A program made the position numbers and the translations under genes. The notes beneath the pieces were generated by a model that was not told where the DNA came from, ran no database searches, and saw only the letters and a program-made list of their open reading frames with translations. From contig JAATEV010000036.1 in NCBI GenBank assembly GCA_015655585.1, forward strand, positions 1 through 54,790: a stretch of 54,790 nt of DNA, written 5' to 3'. The stretch is from Terriglobales bacterium (GTDB taxonomy: Bacteria; Acidobacteriota; Terriglobia; Terriglobales; Acidobacteriaceae). How positions within the stretch are numbered: position 1 is the first letter of the stretch; every line of letters begins with the position of its first letter. This document shows positions 41,528 through 50,240 of this stretch, one piece after another.

Positions 41528-44500
41528 TCAGTTCGCAGTCGAGGCTGGGGTTTGCAGCCTGGATTGCCTGGCCATGTCCTTCAGGACCTCTCTGCTTAAC
41601 TGTTTCTCATGCAGTAGAAGCTCAGCGGCGTGTACCAGCGGAGTTCCATGGAACCAGCGCTGGATCAAGCCGTCCTTCATTAGATTCGTTATGGCCAGCA
41701 GGCTCATGCCCTGATGGTGCGACATCCATGAGCGGACCAACTCGGCCTGTTTGCCTTGTGAGTAATCCGCTGCTTCGTAAAAGCCGTATGCTCCGACCCA
41801 GTCCATCGATGCCATGCGCTTTAGATTGGCAATGGCCTCTGCGCGCTGAATCGGGATGGCGAGAAAACTGGAGTATGGCGAGATGATCGGGCCGTCTTCC
41901 GCGCCATACTTCAATGCCAGTTGTGGGATTCCCCAAGGCTGATAGAGATAGTGCCCAAAAGAATCCGTCTTTGCGTATCCCGACTCCGAGATGCCCCATG
42001 GGATGCCTTTTTCATATTCACGCTGAATGTGAACAACGGACTCCAGGCAACAGGACAGAAGCGTGTTCGGGTAGTTCCGCATCCAGAGGGTGGGCATCAT
42101 GTATTCGAACATGGTTCCGGTCCATGAGAGCAGCACCGGACGGCCTTTCACCAGTACATGTGAGCGGTCCAGCCGGAACCATGCTTGCTGGGGGATATCA
42201 CCTTTAGCAACGGCGAGAAATGTGGCGATACGAGACTCGGAAGCCATGAGGTTGTAGCACGAGGGATAGAGCTCGCCGGTGTCTCTGTCGTAGCTGATGG
42301 AGAGGAGTTGTCTTGATTCGGCAAGCAGGAAGCTGTAGTCCATGGCGTCTGCATGGCGTTCTGCTTCGTCCGCGATCCTGAGGATATCGGCTTTGAGTTG
42401 GTTGAGTCTTTCGATGAGTTGCGGGAGTAGTGCGCGTAGCTTATTGGCAGCGGCTGCGTGAGGCGAGCTCTCCGGCAAGGCGCTGATCGCCGAAGTCACT
42501 CTTTGATATAACCCGGCGGCGTATGCGGGAGCGTCTTCCAGGGTTGGGATTGCCTGGTCCTGCACGCCGTTAAGGGGCATCAGAGAAAATAATGCCTCGA
42601 ACTCGGGGAGCAGCCATGGAGTGTAGTCTTCCAGAAAGGATGCGACCGCGACCCTGCGACGGTCCAGCTCTATGGCTGCCCATGATTTAAAGCTCATGGG
42701 TCTGCCGTTTTCACGATAGGGAGATTGGAGCTGAGCCGCAGGATCTTCCGCAACGCCGCGAACATGCTCGCGTAAGGAGGTGAGTGTGTGGTTTGTCGCC
42801 GGAGATGAACCGTTGTTCTTCGCTTTATCGGGGAAGACGCTTGCTTGCAGCATCTCCAACCCAGAGAAGCTTTCGTCGCTCAGGATGGGCTGTTTCAGCA
42901 TCTCCAGTGTGCCGGTGCGTAAGGTATAAAGCGAAGCTTCCAGATTGCCGCTATCGACCGTGGAGACGATGAAGGGTGGGATCGGGCGGAGACTCTCAAG
43001 GTCATACCAGTTGTAGATATGGCCGTTCTGTTTCTCCAGCCGGTCATACGTCATCAAGGTTCCGAGTGTGAGCCGAGCATACTCGGGTGGAGTTAGAAGA
43101 CCGAACTCGTGCGCTACCTGACGTGCGTTGAATAGCATTCCAAGATTTGTCGGCGAAAGCTTGCGAACCTGGAAGCTATCTTTTTCTTCGACGTTATCTG
43201 GAATAAGCCAGTGGTTTTTTTCGTCGCCGAACTCCAGGAAATAGCGCCATATATGCAGCACCTGTTCCTGAAGGAACTGCCGGTCGGATGCGGTAAGCGG
43301 GCCCTCTCGCCGGCGAGGAGGAGAGTTGAGCCACAGGACGACAAGAGGCGCAAGCATCCACAACAAGAGGACTGGTGCGGCTGCGAAGAAGGACGGAAGG
43401 TGGACAGAAGCAAGTGCGAGACCGATAAGGATGGCAACGACTGGAGAGAGTTGGAGATAGATATCCAGTGTCGTCCTTGTTTTTCCTGCTTCGGATTGGG
43501 CAGCGGTCTCCCATTCGAGAAGGTAGTTGCCTGAGACCAGACGGCGGATGAGTGTGCGGGCGATTGCGTCCAGCGACAACAGCATCTGATGGGGAAGAAA
43601 TGTCAGGTTGATAAGAGTGAATCCGAAGGAGGAGGAAAAGGTGATCAAGCTCTCGCGTATGCCGACGAAGCTGGGCTTCAGCAGAGCGCGGCCAATGTTG
43701 AAGCAAAGTTGAACAAGGACGGGCAGCAGCAGAAGCACCAACGTTGCGATGGTCCAGTAGAGCGCGCCTCCGGGCAGGATGAACCAGCCCAGCAGAAGCA
43801 TGAGAAAGGTAACGGGCTCGACCAGACTGCGCCGCAGATTATCGAAGATTTTCCATCTCGATATGGTGCTGATGGGATTCGGAACGTACTTGCCGGTCTC
43901 GTCCGGAACGCGGGTGAAGAGCCATTGCGCGATCTGCCAATCGCCGCGTACCCAGCGGTGCTTGCGCCGCGTGTGTGCCGAGTAGTGCGATGGATAGTCG
44001 TCGATGATTTCGATGTCCGTCACGAGTCCTGCACGGGCGTATGAGCCTTCGATCAGGTCGTGGGAGAGAAGCGCGTTACGGGGAAATCGGCGGTCGAGCA
44101 CATGGTGGAGGGTGCTGACGTCGTAGATGCCTTTTCCTGTGAAGATGCCTTCGTCGAAGAGGTCTTGATAGACGTCCGACACGGCGCGAGTGTAGATGTC
44201 GTAGCCGGTCTCGCCGGAGTAGAGCGATGCCATGCGCGATCGCGATGCGGAGGAGACGCTTACGCCTACGCGCGGTTGCAGGATGCCATAGCCAGCGACG
44301 ACGATGCGGCGTCGTGGATCGATGATGGCCTGATTCAAGGGATGAGCCATGGTGCCCGCCATGCGAGCCGCGGTGCCACGAGGAAGCTGGGTATCGGAGT
44401 CGAGTGTGATCACATAGCGAACTTCGTTGAGAGCCTGAACGGGACCGGCTTTGATGGGGAAGCTGTCGTAGGAGTGCAGAAGAAATTGATTCAGATCGAG

Positions 44501-46060
44501 AAGCTTGCCGCGCTTGCGTTCCCAACCCATCCAGACTCCCTGGCGGGAGTTGAAGACTCGATGCCGATGCAGAAGGAAGAATGAGCCTCCCTTTGCATGA
44601 GCATATTTTTCGTTGAGTTCGGTGATGTAACGTATCGCGAGTTCGACCAGAGGATTACGATCTTCATCCAGAGGACGGACGATGGAGTCTGCGAGATCGG
44701 TAAGCAGGCCGAAGTGAATGTTCGGATCCTGATTCGATAAGTAGCGCGCCTCAAGTTCATCGCAAAGCTCGCGCACCTGCTCTGTCTCCAGCAAAAGAGT
44801 AGGCACTGCAACTAACGTGGTTGCTTCCTTCGGCACTCCCTTCGAGTAGTCCAGCTTCGGAAGCGACTGTGCTTTCAGCAATGCGGTGACGCTATTGTTG
44901 ATAAGGTCTACGCCCCCTTGCGTGGCGGGTAGAAGGGCCAGCAGAAGGGCTCCCATCACGGACCAGAAGGCGTGGTGGGGAACCAGCGGCGCAATGATGG
45001 CTACGATAAGAGCCACGGAGAGGATGAATGCGCCAAGGATGTAGAAGTCCTCGTTCCATCGCTTGAGAACGCTGCGTATTCTCTCTTTGGGCGGTGGATG
45101 ATACCCGATCTGATGGCTTAGTCGAGAGAAGCCTTCGGCGAAGAGGTAGTAGCCGATGTGCATCGTTCTACGCGCGTGGCGAGGATCGGGGTCTGCGATG
45201 CGACTGGCTTCGCGAGCCAGCGTTAGCGCGATCTGCACTGTTTCGACCTCGCTGGCGTCGGCGCGCGCGGCAAGCTCTGCGACACGGATGTGATAGTCGC
45301 GCCGCGTCTCGTCCTCCATGTATGCAAAGACATTCGCTGGATCTTGACGGAGGATCGAGTCGAATGCGATCAGGGGTTCGAGAGTGCTGCGCCATTCGAA
45401 CTGGCTCAGCCGCTTCATGCTGTAAAGAATGTCTGAGAGCGGAGTGGGGTCGACGGGCGGGAGCTTATTGACTGCGAAGTTTTCTTCTGCACGATCGAGG
45501 ATGTATGCAAGCTGCGCGAGCTTCAACGCCTGAGGCAGAGACATAATTTCGTCGTATTGCAGCGCATCGAACTTCTGTGCCTGCTTAACATATACGGTCA
45601 ATGACTCCGGCGACCAGATTCCATTCGCAGCGGAGAGATAGCCTTCGACCAAGTCCATGACCCGGGGGAGATCGTCGGTCTCCTCAACCTGAATACGCGG
45701 AAGGAGCGCGAAGGCGGTGACTGTGTTGTCACTGGAGACTAAAGCCGCTTTGAGCGTTCGGAGACTTTTGAGTATCTCGAGCTCAGGGGAAGGCCTTTGC
45801 GGGGAAGCCGTCTTTCTGCAGAGTTTGACGATGTAGTCGAGCCGCTCCTTCAGGCTTTCCAGCCGCTTTCCGACGCTGGTGTGATGCGGATCGACAGGCG
45901 CCATCCGCCATCGTCTGCTCAGAGCATCGGCATGTTCCCGCAGGGCGGCGTCAGATACAGAGGGCCTTTCCAGAAGCGTATTCAGCGGCGCTTCTGATTC
46001 AGGAGCTGTGAGGGGCAGGAGGTGTTCTGCGAAGAGCGGATCATTTGAAAACGATGCCAT
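41528..46060 (-). CDS. Cyclic-glucan-synthase-like GT84 protein lacking the GH94 domain
   Basis: A 1510-residue membrane protein homologous to the first part of NdvB/Cgs. The architecture is an N-terminal helical region (1-345), two transmembrane helices (about 345-390), a processive family GT84 domain with the nucleotide-sugar motif TLDSDTQLPRGT (about 551), LSHDLIEGSYARAG (about 668) and HRWVRGDWQ (about 703), four to six more membrane helices (about 740-920), and a GH144-type glycoamylase domain ending the protein (SWTGTMFEYMMPTLW near 1315, GIPWGISESGY, YGFYEAADY, RSWMSHHQGMSL, and the terminal FHGTPLVHAAELLLHEK). Rhizobial Cgs is about 2,800 residues because a GH94 phosphorylase, which sets ring size, follows this point; here the frame stops about 30 residues later and no remnant lies downstream. 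Linear or differently sized glucan is a reasonable inference. Confidence 0.88.
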   Translation of the reverse strand: MASFSNDPLFAEHLLPLTAPESEAPLNTLLERPSVSDAALREHADALSRRWRMAPVDPHHTSVGKRLESLKERLDYIVKLCRKTASPQRPSPELEILKSLRTLKAALVSSDNTVTAFALLPRIQVEETDDLPRVMDLVEGYLSAANGIWSPESLTVYVKQAQKFDALQYDEIMSLPQALKLAQLAYILDRAEENFAVNKLPPVDPTPLSDILYSMKRLSQFEWRSTLEPLIAFDSILRQDPANVFAYMEDETRRDYHIRVAELAARADASEVETVQIALTLAREASRIADPDPRHARRTMHIGYYLFAEGFSRLSHQIGYHPPPKERIRSVLKRWNEDFYILGAFILSVALIVAIIAPLVPHHAFWSVMGALLLALLPATQGGVDLINNSVTALLKAQSLPKLDYSKGVPKEATTLVAVPTLLLETEQVRELCDELEARYLSNQDPNIHFGLLTDLADSIVRPLDEDRNPLVELAIRYITELNEKYAHAKGGSFFLLHRHRVFNSRQGVWMGWERKRGKLLDLNQFLLHSYDSFPIKAGPVQALNEVRYVITLDSDTQLPRGTAARMAGTMAHPLNQAIIDPRRRIVVAGYGILQPRVGVSVSSASRSRMASLYSGETGYDIYTRAVSDVYQDLFDEGIFTGKGIYDVSTLHHVLDRRFPRNALLSHDLIEGSYARAGLVTDIEIIDDYPSHYSAHTRRKHRWVRGDWQIAQWLFTRVPDETGKYVPNPISTISRWKIFDNLRRSLVEPVTFLMLLLGWFILPGGALYWTIATLVLLLLPVLVQLCFNIGRALLKPSFVGIRESLITFSSSFGFTLINLTFLPHQMLLSLDAIARTLIRRLVSGNYLLEWETAAQSEAGKTRTTLDIYLQLSPVVAILIGLALASVHLPSFFAAAPVLLLWMLAPLVVLWLNSPPRRREGPLTASDRQFLQEQVLHIWRYFLEFGDEKNHWLIPDNVEEKDSFQVRKLSPTNLGMLFNARQVAHEFGLLTPPEYARLTLGTLMTYDRLEKQNGHIYNWYDLESLRPIPPFIVSTVDSGNLEASLYTLRTGTLEMLKQPILSDESFSGLEMLQASVFPDKAKNNGSSPATNHTLTSLREHVRGVAEDPAAQLQSPYRENGRPMSFKSWAAIELDRRRVAVASFLEDYTPWLLPEFEALFSLMPLNGVQDQAIPTLEDAPAYAAGLYQRVTSAISALPESSPHAAAANKLRALLPQLIERLNQLKADILRIADEAERHADAMDYSFLLAESRQLLSISYDRDTGELYPSCYNLMASESRIATFLAVAKGDIPQQAWFRLDRSHVLVKGRPVLLSWTGTMFEYMMPTLWMRNYPNTLLSCCLESVVHIQREYEKGIPWGISESGYAKTDSFGHYLYQPWGIPQLALKYGAEDGPIISPYSSFLAIPIQRAEAIANLKRMASMDWVGAYGFYEAADYSQGKQAELVRSWMSHHQGMSLLAITNLMKDGLIQRWFHGTPLVHAAELLLHEKQLSREVLKDMARQSRLQTPASTAN

Positions 46061-46158
46061 GATGCCTTTCTCGATGGTTGCTGTTGATCTCTGCTATGGG
46101 CGGGAAGGCGCCGCACGGTTCAAGATGTTCCTGCTCTGGGCAGGATGTGGTGATGAGG

Positions 46159-47991
46159 CTATCTGTAGCTTGCAGCCTGCATCTCGAACATGCCTGCGTA
46201 GACTCCGCCTTGAGCCATCAGTTGGTGGTGGTTTCCCTCTTCGATCAGGCGTCCGCCGGAGAGGACAACAATTCGATCCGCCATGCGGACCGTAGAAAAT
46301 CTATGCGAGATGAGAAGCGCCATCTTGCCTTCCGTTAGTTCGGCAAAACGCTCGAATACCTCTAACTCGCTGCGTGCATCGAGAGCCGCGGTGGGCTCGT
46401 CGAGAATGAGCAGTTGCGCGTCGCGCAGGTAGGCTCGCGCCAGAGCGATCTTCTGCCACTCGCCGCCGGAGAGTTCGACGCCTCCTTCGAAGCGGCGTCC
46501 TAAGATCTGGTCGTAGCCCCCGGCGAGCTTGCTTACCACGGTGTCGGCCAGGCTTTTGTGGGCCGCATTCTCAATATCTTCTTCCTGATGCTGTTGATCG
46601 ATGCGGCCCATCGCAATATTTTCCCGGGCCGTCATCTCGTAGCGCATGAAGTCCTGAAAGATGACGCCGGTTTGACGATGAAGATCTTCCAGCGAGTATT
46701 CACGCAGGTCGATGCCATCGAGCAGAATCTGGCCTTTGGTGGGATCGTAGAGCCTGGTGATGAGTTTGACGATGGTGGTCTTGCCCTGGCCGTTTTCGCC
46801 GATGAGGGCGATGCGCTCGCCGGGAGAGAGCGTCATGTTGAAGTCTTTGAGTACGGTGCGTTCGGTGCCCGGATAGGTGAAGGAGACGTTGCGGAATTCG
46901 AAGCCGCGTTGAATCGGCTTTGGTGCTGGCAATCCGTTCGGTTTTGATTTGACCGCGGGCTTCATGTCAAAGAAGGCGATGAGGTCGGTGAGGAAGAGCG
47001 CCTGGTCTGCGATTCCTGAAGCGGTCGAGAAGGCCTGTTGCAGGTTGGAGCTGGCTTGCTGGATGGAGGCGGTGAGGAGAGAGAACTGGGCCAGATCGTA
47101 TGTTCCTCGCAATGTGCGCCAGATGACATAGATATAGGCTCCGTAGTAGCCGAGCGTCCCGATGACGCCGAGCAGGCCGCCTACGATGAGCTTCGACCGG
47201 GAGAGTGCCACATCCTCCACGTAGATTCCATGCGCGAGCGACTGGAACCGGCTGGTAAAGAACTTGTGCAGGCCGAAGAGCTTGACCTCTTTTGCTCCCT
47301 CGCGGCTTCCGGCTACCTGCCTCAGGTAGTCCATCTGACGCTTTGCCGGTGTCTGGCGGAAGTTTTTGGCGTACCCAAGGAAGGCGTAGTGCGTCTCTCC
47401 GAGGAAGGAGGGGAGTACGCCGACGGCCAGCAGCAGGATCAGCCAGGGCGAGGCCGAGATAAGAGCGACCGAGAAAGTCAGAGTCGTGATGATCTGCTGG
47501 AACAGCCGCCCCATGAGCTGAATCATGGCGAGCCGGTCGGTTGCCTGGACGCGCGCGCGCTCAAGGCGATCGTAAAAGACTGGATTCTCGTAGGTTGTGA
47601 GGTCGAGCTGCGCTGCCTGCTCCATCACCTGAACGCTGACGTACTGGGTGTAGCGATTGGCGAGCAGGGAGTCGGTGTAGTCGATGGCCCTCGTAAGCAG
47701 CCCGAGGAACACATTCAGGCCGATCTCGATACCAACCAGCGTCCAGAAGTTGGCCGCCAGCGGCTGGTGTCTCAGAACGATGGCGATGTCATTGATGATC
47801 GCCGCGGCTACCTTGGCGACTGCGAAGGGCAAGGTAGCTACAAAGACACGAAGGATCAGCCCCCACGCGACGACTGCCGGTCCCGAATCCCAGAGGATAC
47901 GCAGTACCGGAGGCACGTTGCGAAGGGCATACAGACGCTCCCGCCATGGTCCTTTGGGGGTTCCCTGGGGATCTTTTACCTGCTGAGTCAA
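46159..47991 (-). CDS. ABC exporter, fused permease and ATPase
   Basis: A 610-residue half-transporter of the exporter type: six transmembrane helices in residues 30-330 and a C-terminal ATPase with Walker A IGENGQGKTTIV (about 405), a Q-loop, the signature ELSGGEWQKIALARAYL (about 513), Walker B LLILDEPTAALD and the H-loop LLISHRFS. It should work as a homodimer. It is upstream of and co-oriented with the glucan-synthase gene (98 bp between). Rhizobial NdvA/ChvA exports cyclic glucans and is encoded with its synthase, so this is a candidate glucan exporter; sequence alone does not show this, and drug or peptide export is equally possible. Confidence 0.9.
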   Translation of the reverse strand: MTQQVKDPQGTPKGPWRERLYALRNVPPVLRILWDSGPAVVAWGLILRVFVATLPFAVAKVAAAIINDIAIVLRHQPLAANFWTLVGIEIGLNVFLGLLTRAIDYTDSLLANRYTQYVSVQVMEQAAQLDLTTYENPVFYDRLERARVQATDRLAMIQLMGRLFQQIITTLTFSVALISASPWLILLLAVGVLPSFLGETHYAFLGYAKNFRQTPAKRQMDYLRQVAGSREGAKEVKLFGLHKFFTSRFQSLAHGIYVEDVALSRSKLIVGGLLGVIGTLGYYGAYIYVIWRTLRGTYDLAQFSLLTASIQQASSNLQQAFSTASGIADQALFLTDLIAFFDMKPAVKSKPNGLPAPKPIQRGFEFRNVSFTYPGTERTVLKDFNMTLSPGERIALIGENGQGKTTIVKLITRLYDPTKGQILLDGIDLREYSLEDLHRQTGVIFQDFMRYEMTARENIAMGRIDQQHQEEDIENAAHKSLADTVVSKLAGGYDQILGRRFEGGVELSGGEWQKIALARAYLRDAQLLILDEPTAALDARSELEVFERFAELTEGKMALLISHRFSTVRMADRIVVLSGGRLIEEGNHHQLMAQGGVYAGMFEMQAASYR

Positions 47992-48142
47992 ATTACTCCT
48001 ACGGTTCCGTGGAATGTCACACCATAGGCAGAAAAAGAAAAATGCAAGAAATACAGAGATGCGGATATTGATTCTTATTTTAAGGATGCTTTAAGGGAGG
48101 GAGATGTTGGATTGCAAATGTCCACGTTATCCCTTTCTTACA

Positions 48143-48173
48143 CTGACATATAGAAGATGAGTATGTCTATAAT
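48143..48173 (+). promoter_or_regulatory. Sigma-70-type promoter for tRNA-Gly
   Basis: A perfect -10 hexamer TATAAT at 48168-48173 lies 11 bp before the tRNA start. CTGACA at 48143-48148 resembles the -35 consensus in 5 of 6 positions but sits 19 bp away, slightly long. Placement fits transcription starting a few bases before the tRNA. Confidence 0.6.
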
Positions 48174-48184
48174 GGAGAAGACAA

Positions 48185-48259
48185 GCGGGAGTAGCTCAAT
48201 GGTAGAGTAGCGGCTTCCCAAGCCGTTGGTTGCGGGTTCGATCCCCGTCTCCCGCTCCA
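48185..48259 (+). tRNA. tRNA-Gly (CCC anticodon)
   Basis: A 75-nt cloverleaf: acceptor gcgggag/ctcccgc, D-arm gctc...gagt, anticodon stem gcggc/gccgt with loop ttcccaa (anticodon CCC), T-arm gcggg-ttcgatc-cccgt and encoded CCA. It is followed at 18 bp by a 40-bp perfect palindrome that probably terminates it. Confidence 0.96.
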
Positions 48260-48276
48260 GATTTAATTCTTCTTCG

Positions 48277-48316
48277 AATACGAAAAGGCGCCTGATATCA
48301 GGCGCCTTTTCGTATT
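48277..48316. terminator. Bidirectional terminator, 40-bp perfect palindrome
   Basis: 48277-48316 is its own reverse complement across all 40 bases. The half-site is aatacgaaaaggcgcctgat, centred on the self-complementary gatatc. A GC-rich core (aggcgcctg) is flanked by aaaa/tttt, so it gives a U-rich terminator hairpin in both directions. It lies between tRNA-Gly (+) and ctpA (-), which converge here. Confidence 0.85.
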
Positions 48317-48334
48317 GTGCTGCGATTGTGTGGT

Positions 48335-49948
48335 TCAGCGGCTGGCTGTGATGACCTTCTGGCCTGACTTAGAGTGATCTTCGAGAGTCTGGGCCTCAGG
48401 GAGGAAGGTGACTGCCTTTGCGATCTGCGGGTCCCATTCGGCCTGAACCTTCAGACCTTCGCGCTGGCCGAACTGCGAGATAAACAGCTCTCTCTTGATG
48501 CTTGCCTTGACCCAGTCGCTGACGCCTGCGATATCAGCATCGGTGTAGTCGATCTGGTTGGACTTCAGGAAGTCTTTGAACTGCTGCATCACCGCATCGT
48601 CGACCACGAAATCTTTGGCGACGGTGTGGCTGGAGAGGTAGCGCTTGCTGAAGTTGAAGAAAGCATAGTGGATGAGGAGATTGTCCTGAAAATGGTTGGA
48701 CTTCAGGTTGTTGATCTTCTCATCCGGAGTGATGCCGCCGCCGCCATAAACAGTGCGTCCGGAGTCGGTCAGTTTGACTTCGAGGTTGCTCTTGTTCGGC
48801 TTATCGGAGTCGTCTCGAACGAAGTAATAATCGTAGAGCGACATGTGATCGTAGTTGCGCTGGATGAGGCGTCCGGACGGTGTGTAGTAATGATAGGTCG
48901 TGAGCGCAAGGCCAGTGTTTTCAGAGATCTGAAATACGGTCTGCACAAGTCCTTTGCCGAAGGTCGCTTCGCCGGCGATCAGGGCGCGATCATGATCCTG
49001 CAGTGCGCCTGAGACGATCTCGGCCGCCGAGGCGGTATTTCGATTTACGAGTACGACGATAGGGAAGCGCGGGCCTTCTTCGCCGCGGGTAGCCCGGTAG
49101 ACCTGATCCGGAAACGCCCGGCCACGCTGCGAGACGACGATCTGGCCTTTTTGCAGGAACTTATCCGCGGTGTTGACGGCTTCATTGAGCAGGCCGCCGG
49201 GGTTGCCGCGCAGGTCGAGCACCAGTCCGTGGATATCGCCGAACTGATCCAGCGCCTCACCTACCTCGTGGCTTGTGGTCTCGATGAAGCTGCCGAGATG
49301 GATATAACCGACGCCGGGACGAATAAGGAAGGCAAGATCGACCGAGGGGTGCGGAATCTCGTCGCGGACGAGGTCAAACACCAGGGGGCGGGGGGAGCCT
49401 TCGCGAGCCATGGTGACGGAGACATGGGTGCCGCGAGCGCCCTTGAGCATATTGGCGACGGCGGTCGAGTCCATTCCGTCGGTGGTCTTGCCGTCCACGG
49501 TCAGGATCTCGTCGCCTGTCCGGATGCCGGCCTTATAGGAGGGGGTTCCCTCAAAGGGATACAGAACGACGATCTTGGTCTTGCCGCTCGCGGTAGGCTG
49601 CGGTTGGATGGTCATACCGACGCCGTAGTATTTGCCGTGCTGGTCTTCGCGCATCTGGGCGAAAGACTTTGGGTCGTAGAAGTTGGAGTGGGGGTCGAGT
49701 ACGTGGAGCATCCCCGGAATGGCGCCGTCGTAGATCGCCTTGTCTGTCTTGTCGGTGGTCAGGGGCTCGGCGTAGTTCTGCTCGACCAGTGAGTAGACGC
49801 TGGTAAAGGAGCGCAGAGAGTCGCGGAGGGTGGACTCGTCATTTGCCGCCTGGGCCGCTACCTTCTGGTTGATCAGGGAGCCCGTTACGGCGCAGGTAGC
49901 AAGAAAGAGGGAGACAGAGAGAAGTGCGCGGCGTGTGCGTGGAGCCAT
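48335..49948 (-). CDS. ctpA: C-terminal processing peptidase (S41), catalytically intact
   Basis: A 537-residue periplasmic tail-specific protease. It has a signal peptide (about 1-32), helical N-terminal segment, PDZ domain (about 105-190, GVGMTIQPQ, AGIRTGDEILTVDGK) and S41 fold with a Ser/Lys dyad: Ser307 in NRNTASAAEIVSGAL and Lys332 in GEATFGKGLVQ. The Gln of the KGLVQ stretch is also conserved. The C-terminal 130 residues are a helical extension often found in longer Ctp proteins. It contrasts with the inactive paralogue at 17351-18586. It is divergent from the SurA-like gene, 292 bp between starts, and ends at the shared palindromic terminator. Confidence 0.93.
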   Translation of the reverse strand: MAPRTRRALLSVSLFLATCAVTGSLINQKVAAQAANDESTLRDSLRSFTSVYSLVEQNYAEPLTTDKTDKAIYDGAIPGMLHVLDPHSNFYDPKSFAQMREDQHGKYYGVGMTIQPQPTASGKTKIVVLYPFEGTPSYKAGIRTGDEILTVDGKTTDGMDSTAVANMLKGARGTHVSVTMAREGSPRPLVFDLVRDEIPHPSVDLAFLIRPGVGYIHLGSFIETTSHEVGEALDQFGDIHGLVLDLRGNPGGLLNEAVNTADKFLQKGQIVVSQRGRAFPDQVYRATRGEEGPRFPIVVLVNRNTASAAEIVSGALQDHDRALIAGEATFGKGLVQTVFQISENTGLALTTYHYYTPSGRLIQRNYDHMSLYDYYFVRDDSDKPNKSNLEVKLTDSGRTVYGGGGITPDEKINNLKSNHFQDNLLIHYAFFNFSKRYLSSHTVAKDFVVDDAVMQQFKDFLKSNQIDYTDADIAGVSDWVKASIKRELFISQFGQREGLKVQAEWDPQIAKAVTFLPEAQTLEDHSKSGQKVITASR

Positions 49949-50240
49949 TAGCTTATAGACCTCTGAAGGGCGACGGATGCGCGCGCAGGGCTGCGGAGTC
50001 GATCGCTATCCTGCTTTAGACGAAGTATAGCATCGGAGGGTAAGCTGGCTGGACAGGTTCGGGCTGCGGACTGGAGCAGGCAGCCCTCAAATTATTGGAT
50101 GGTCCGTGACCTTGTTACGCGTCCTTGAACGGTTAGAATAAGTGGATAGATACGAATCTATGCGCTGAGAGTCTACAAAATATGTGCTCTGGACAGGGAG
50201 CATATAGGACGTAGTGGTTGAAGTGAGAATACGAGAGACG

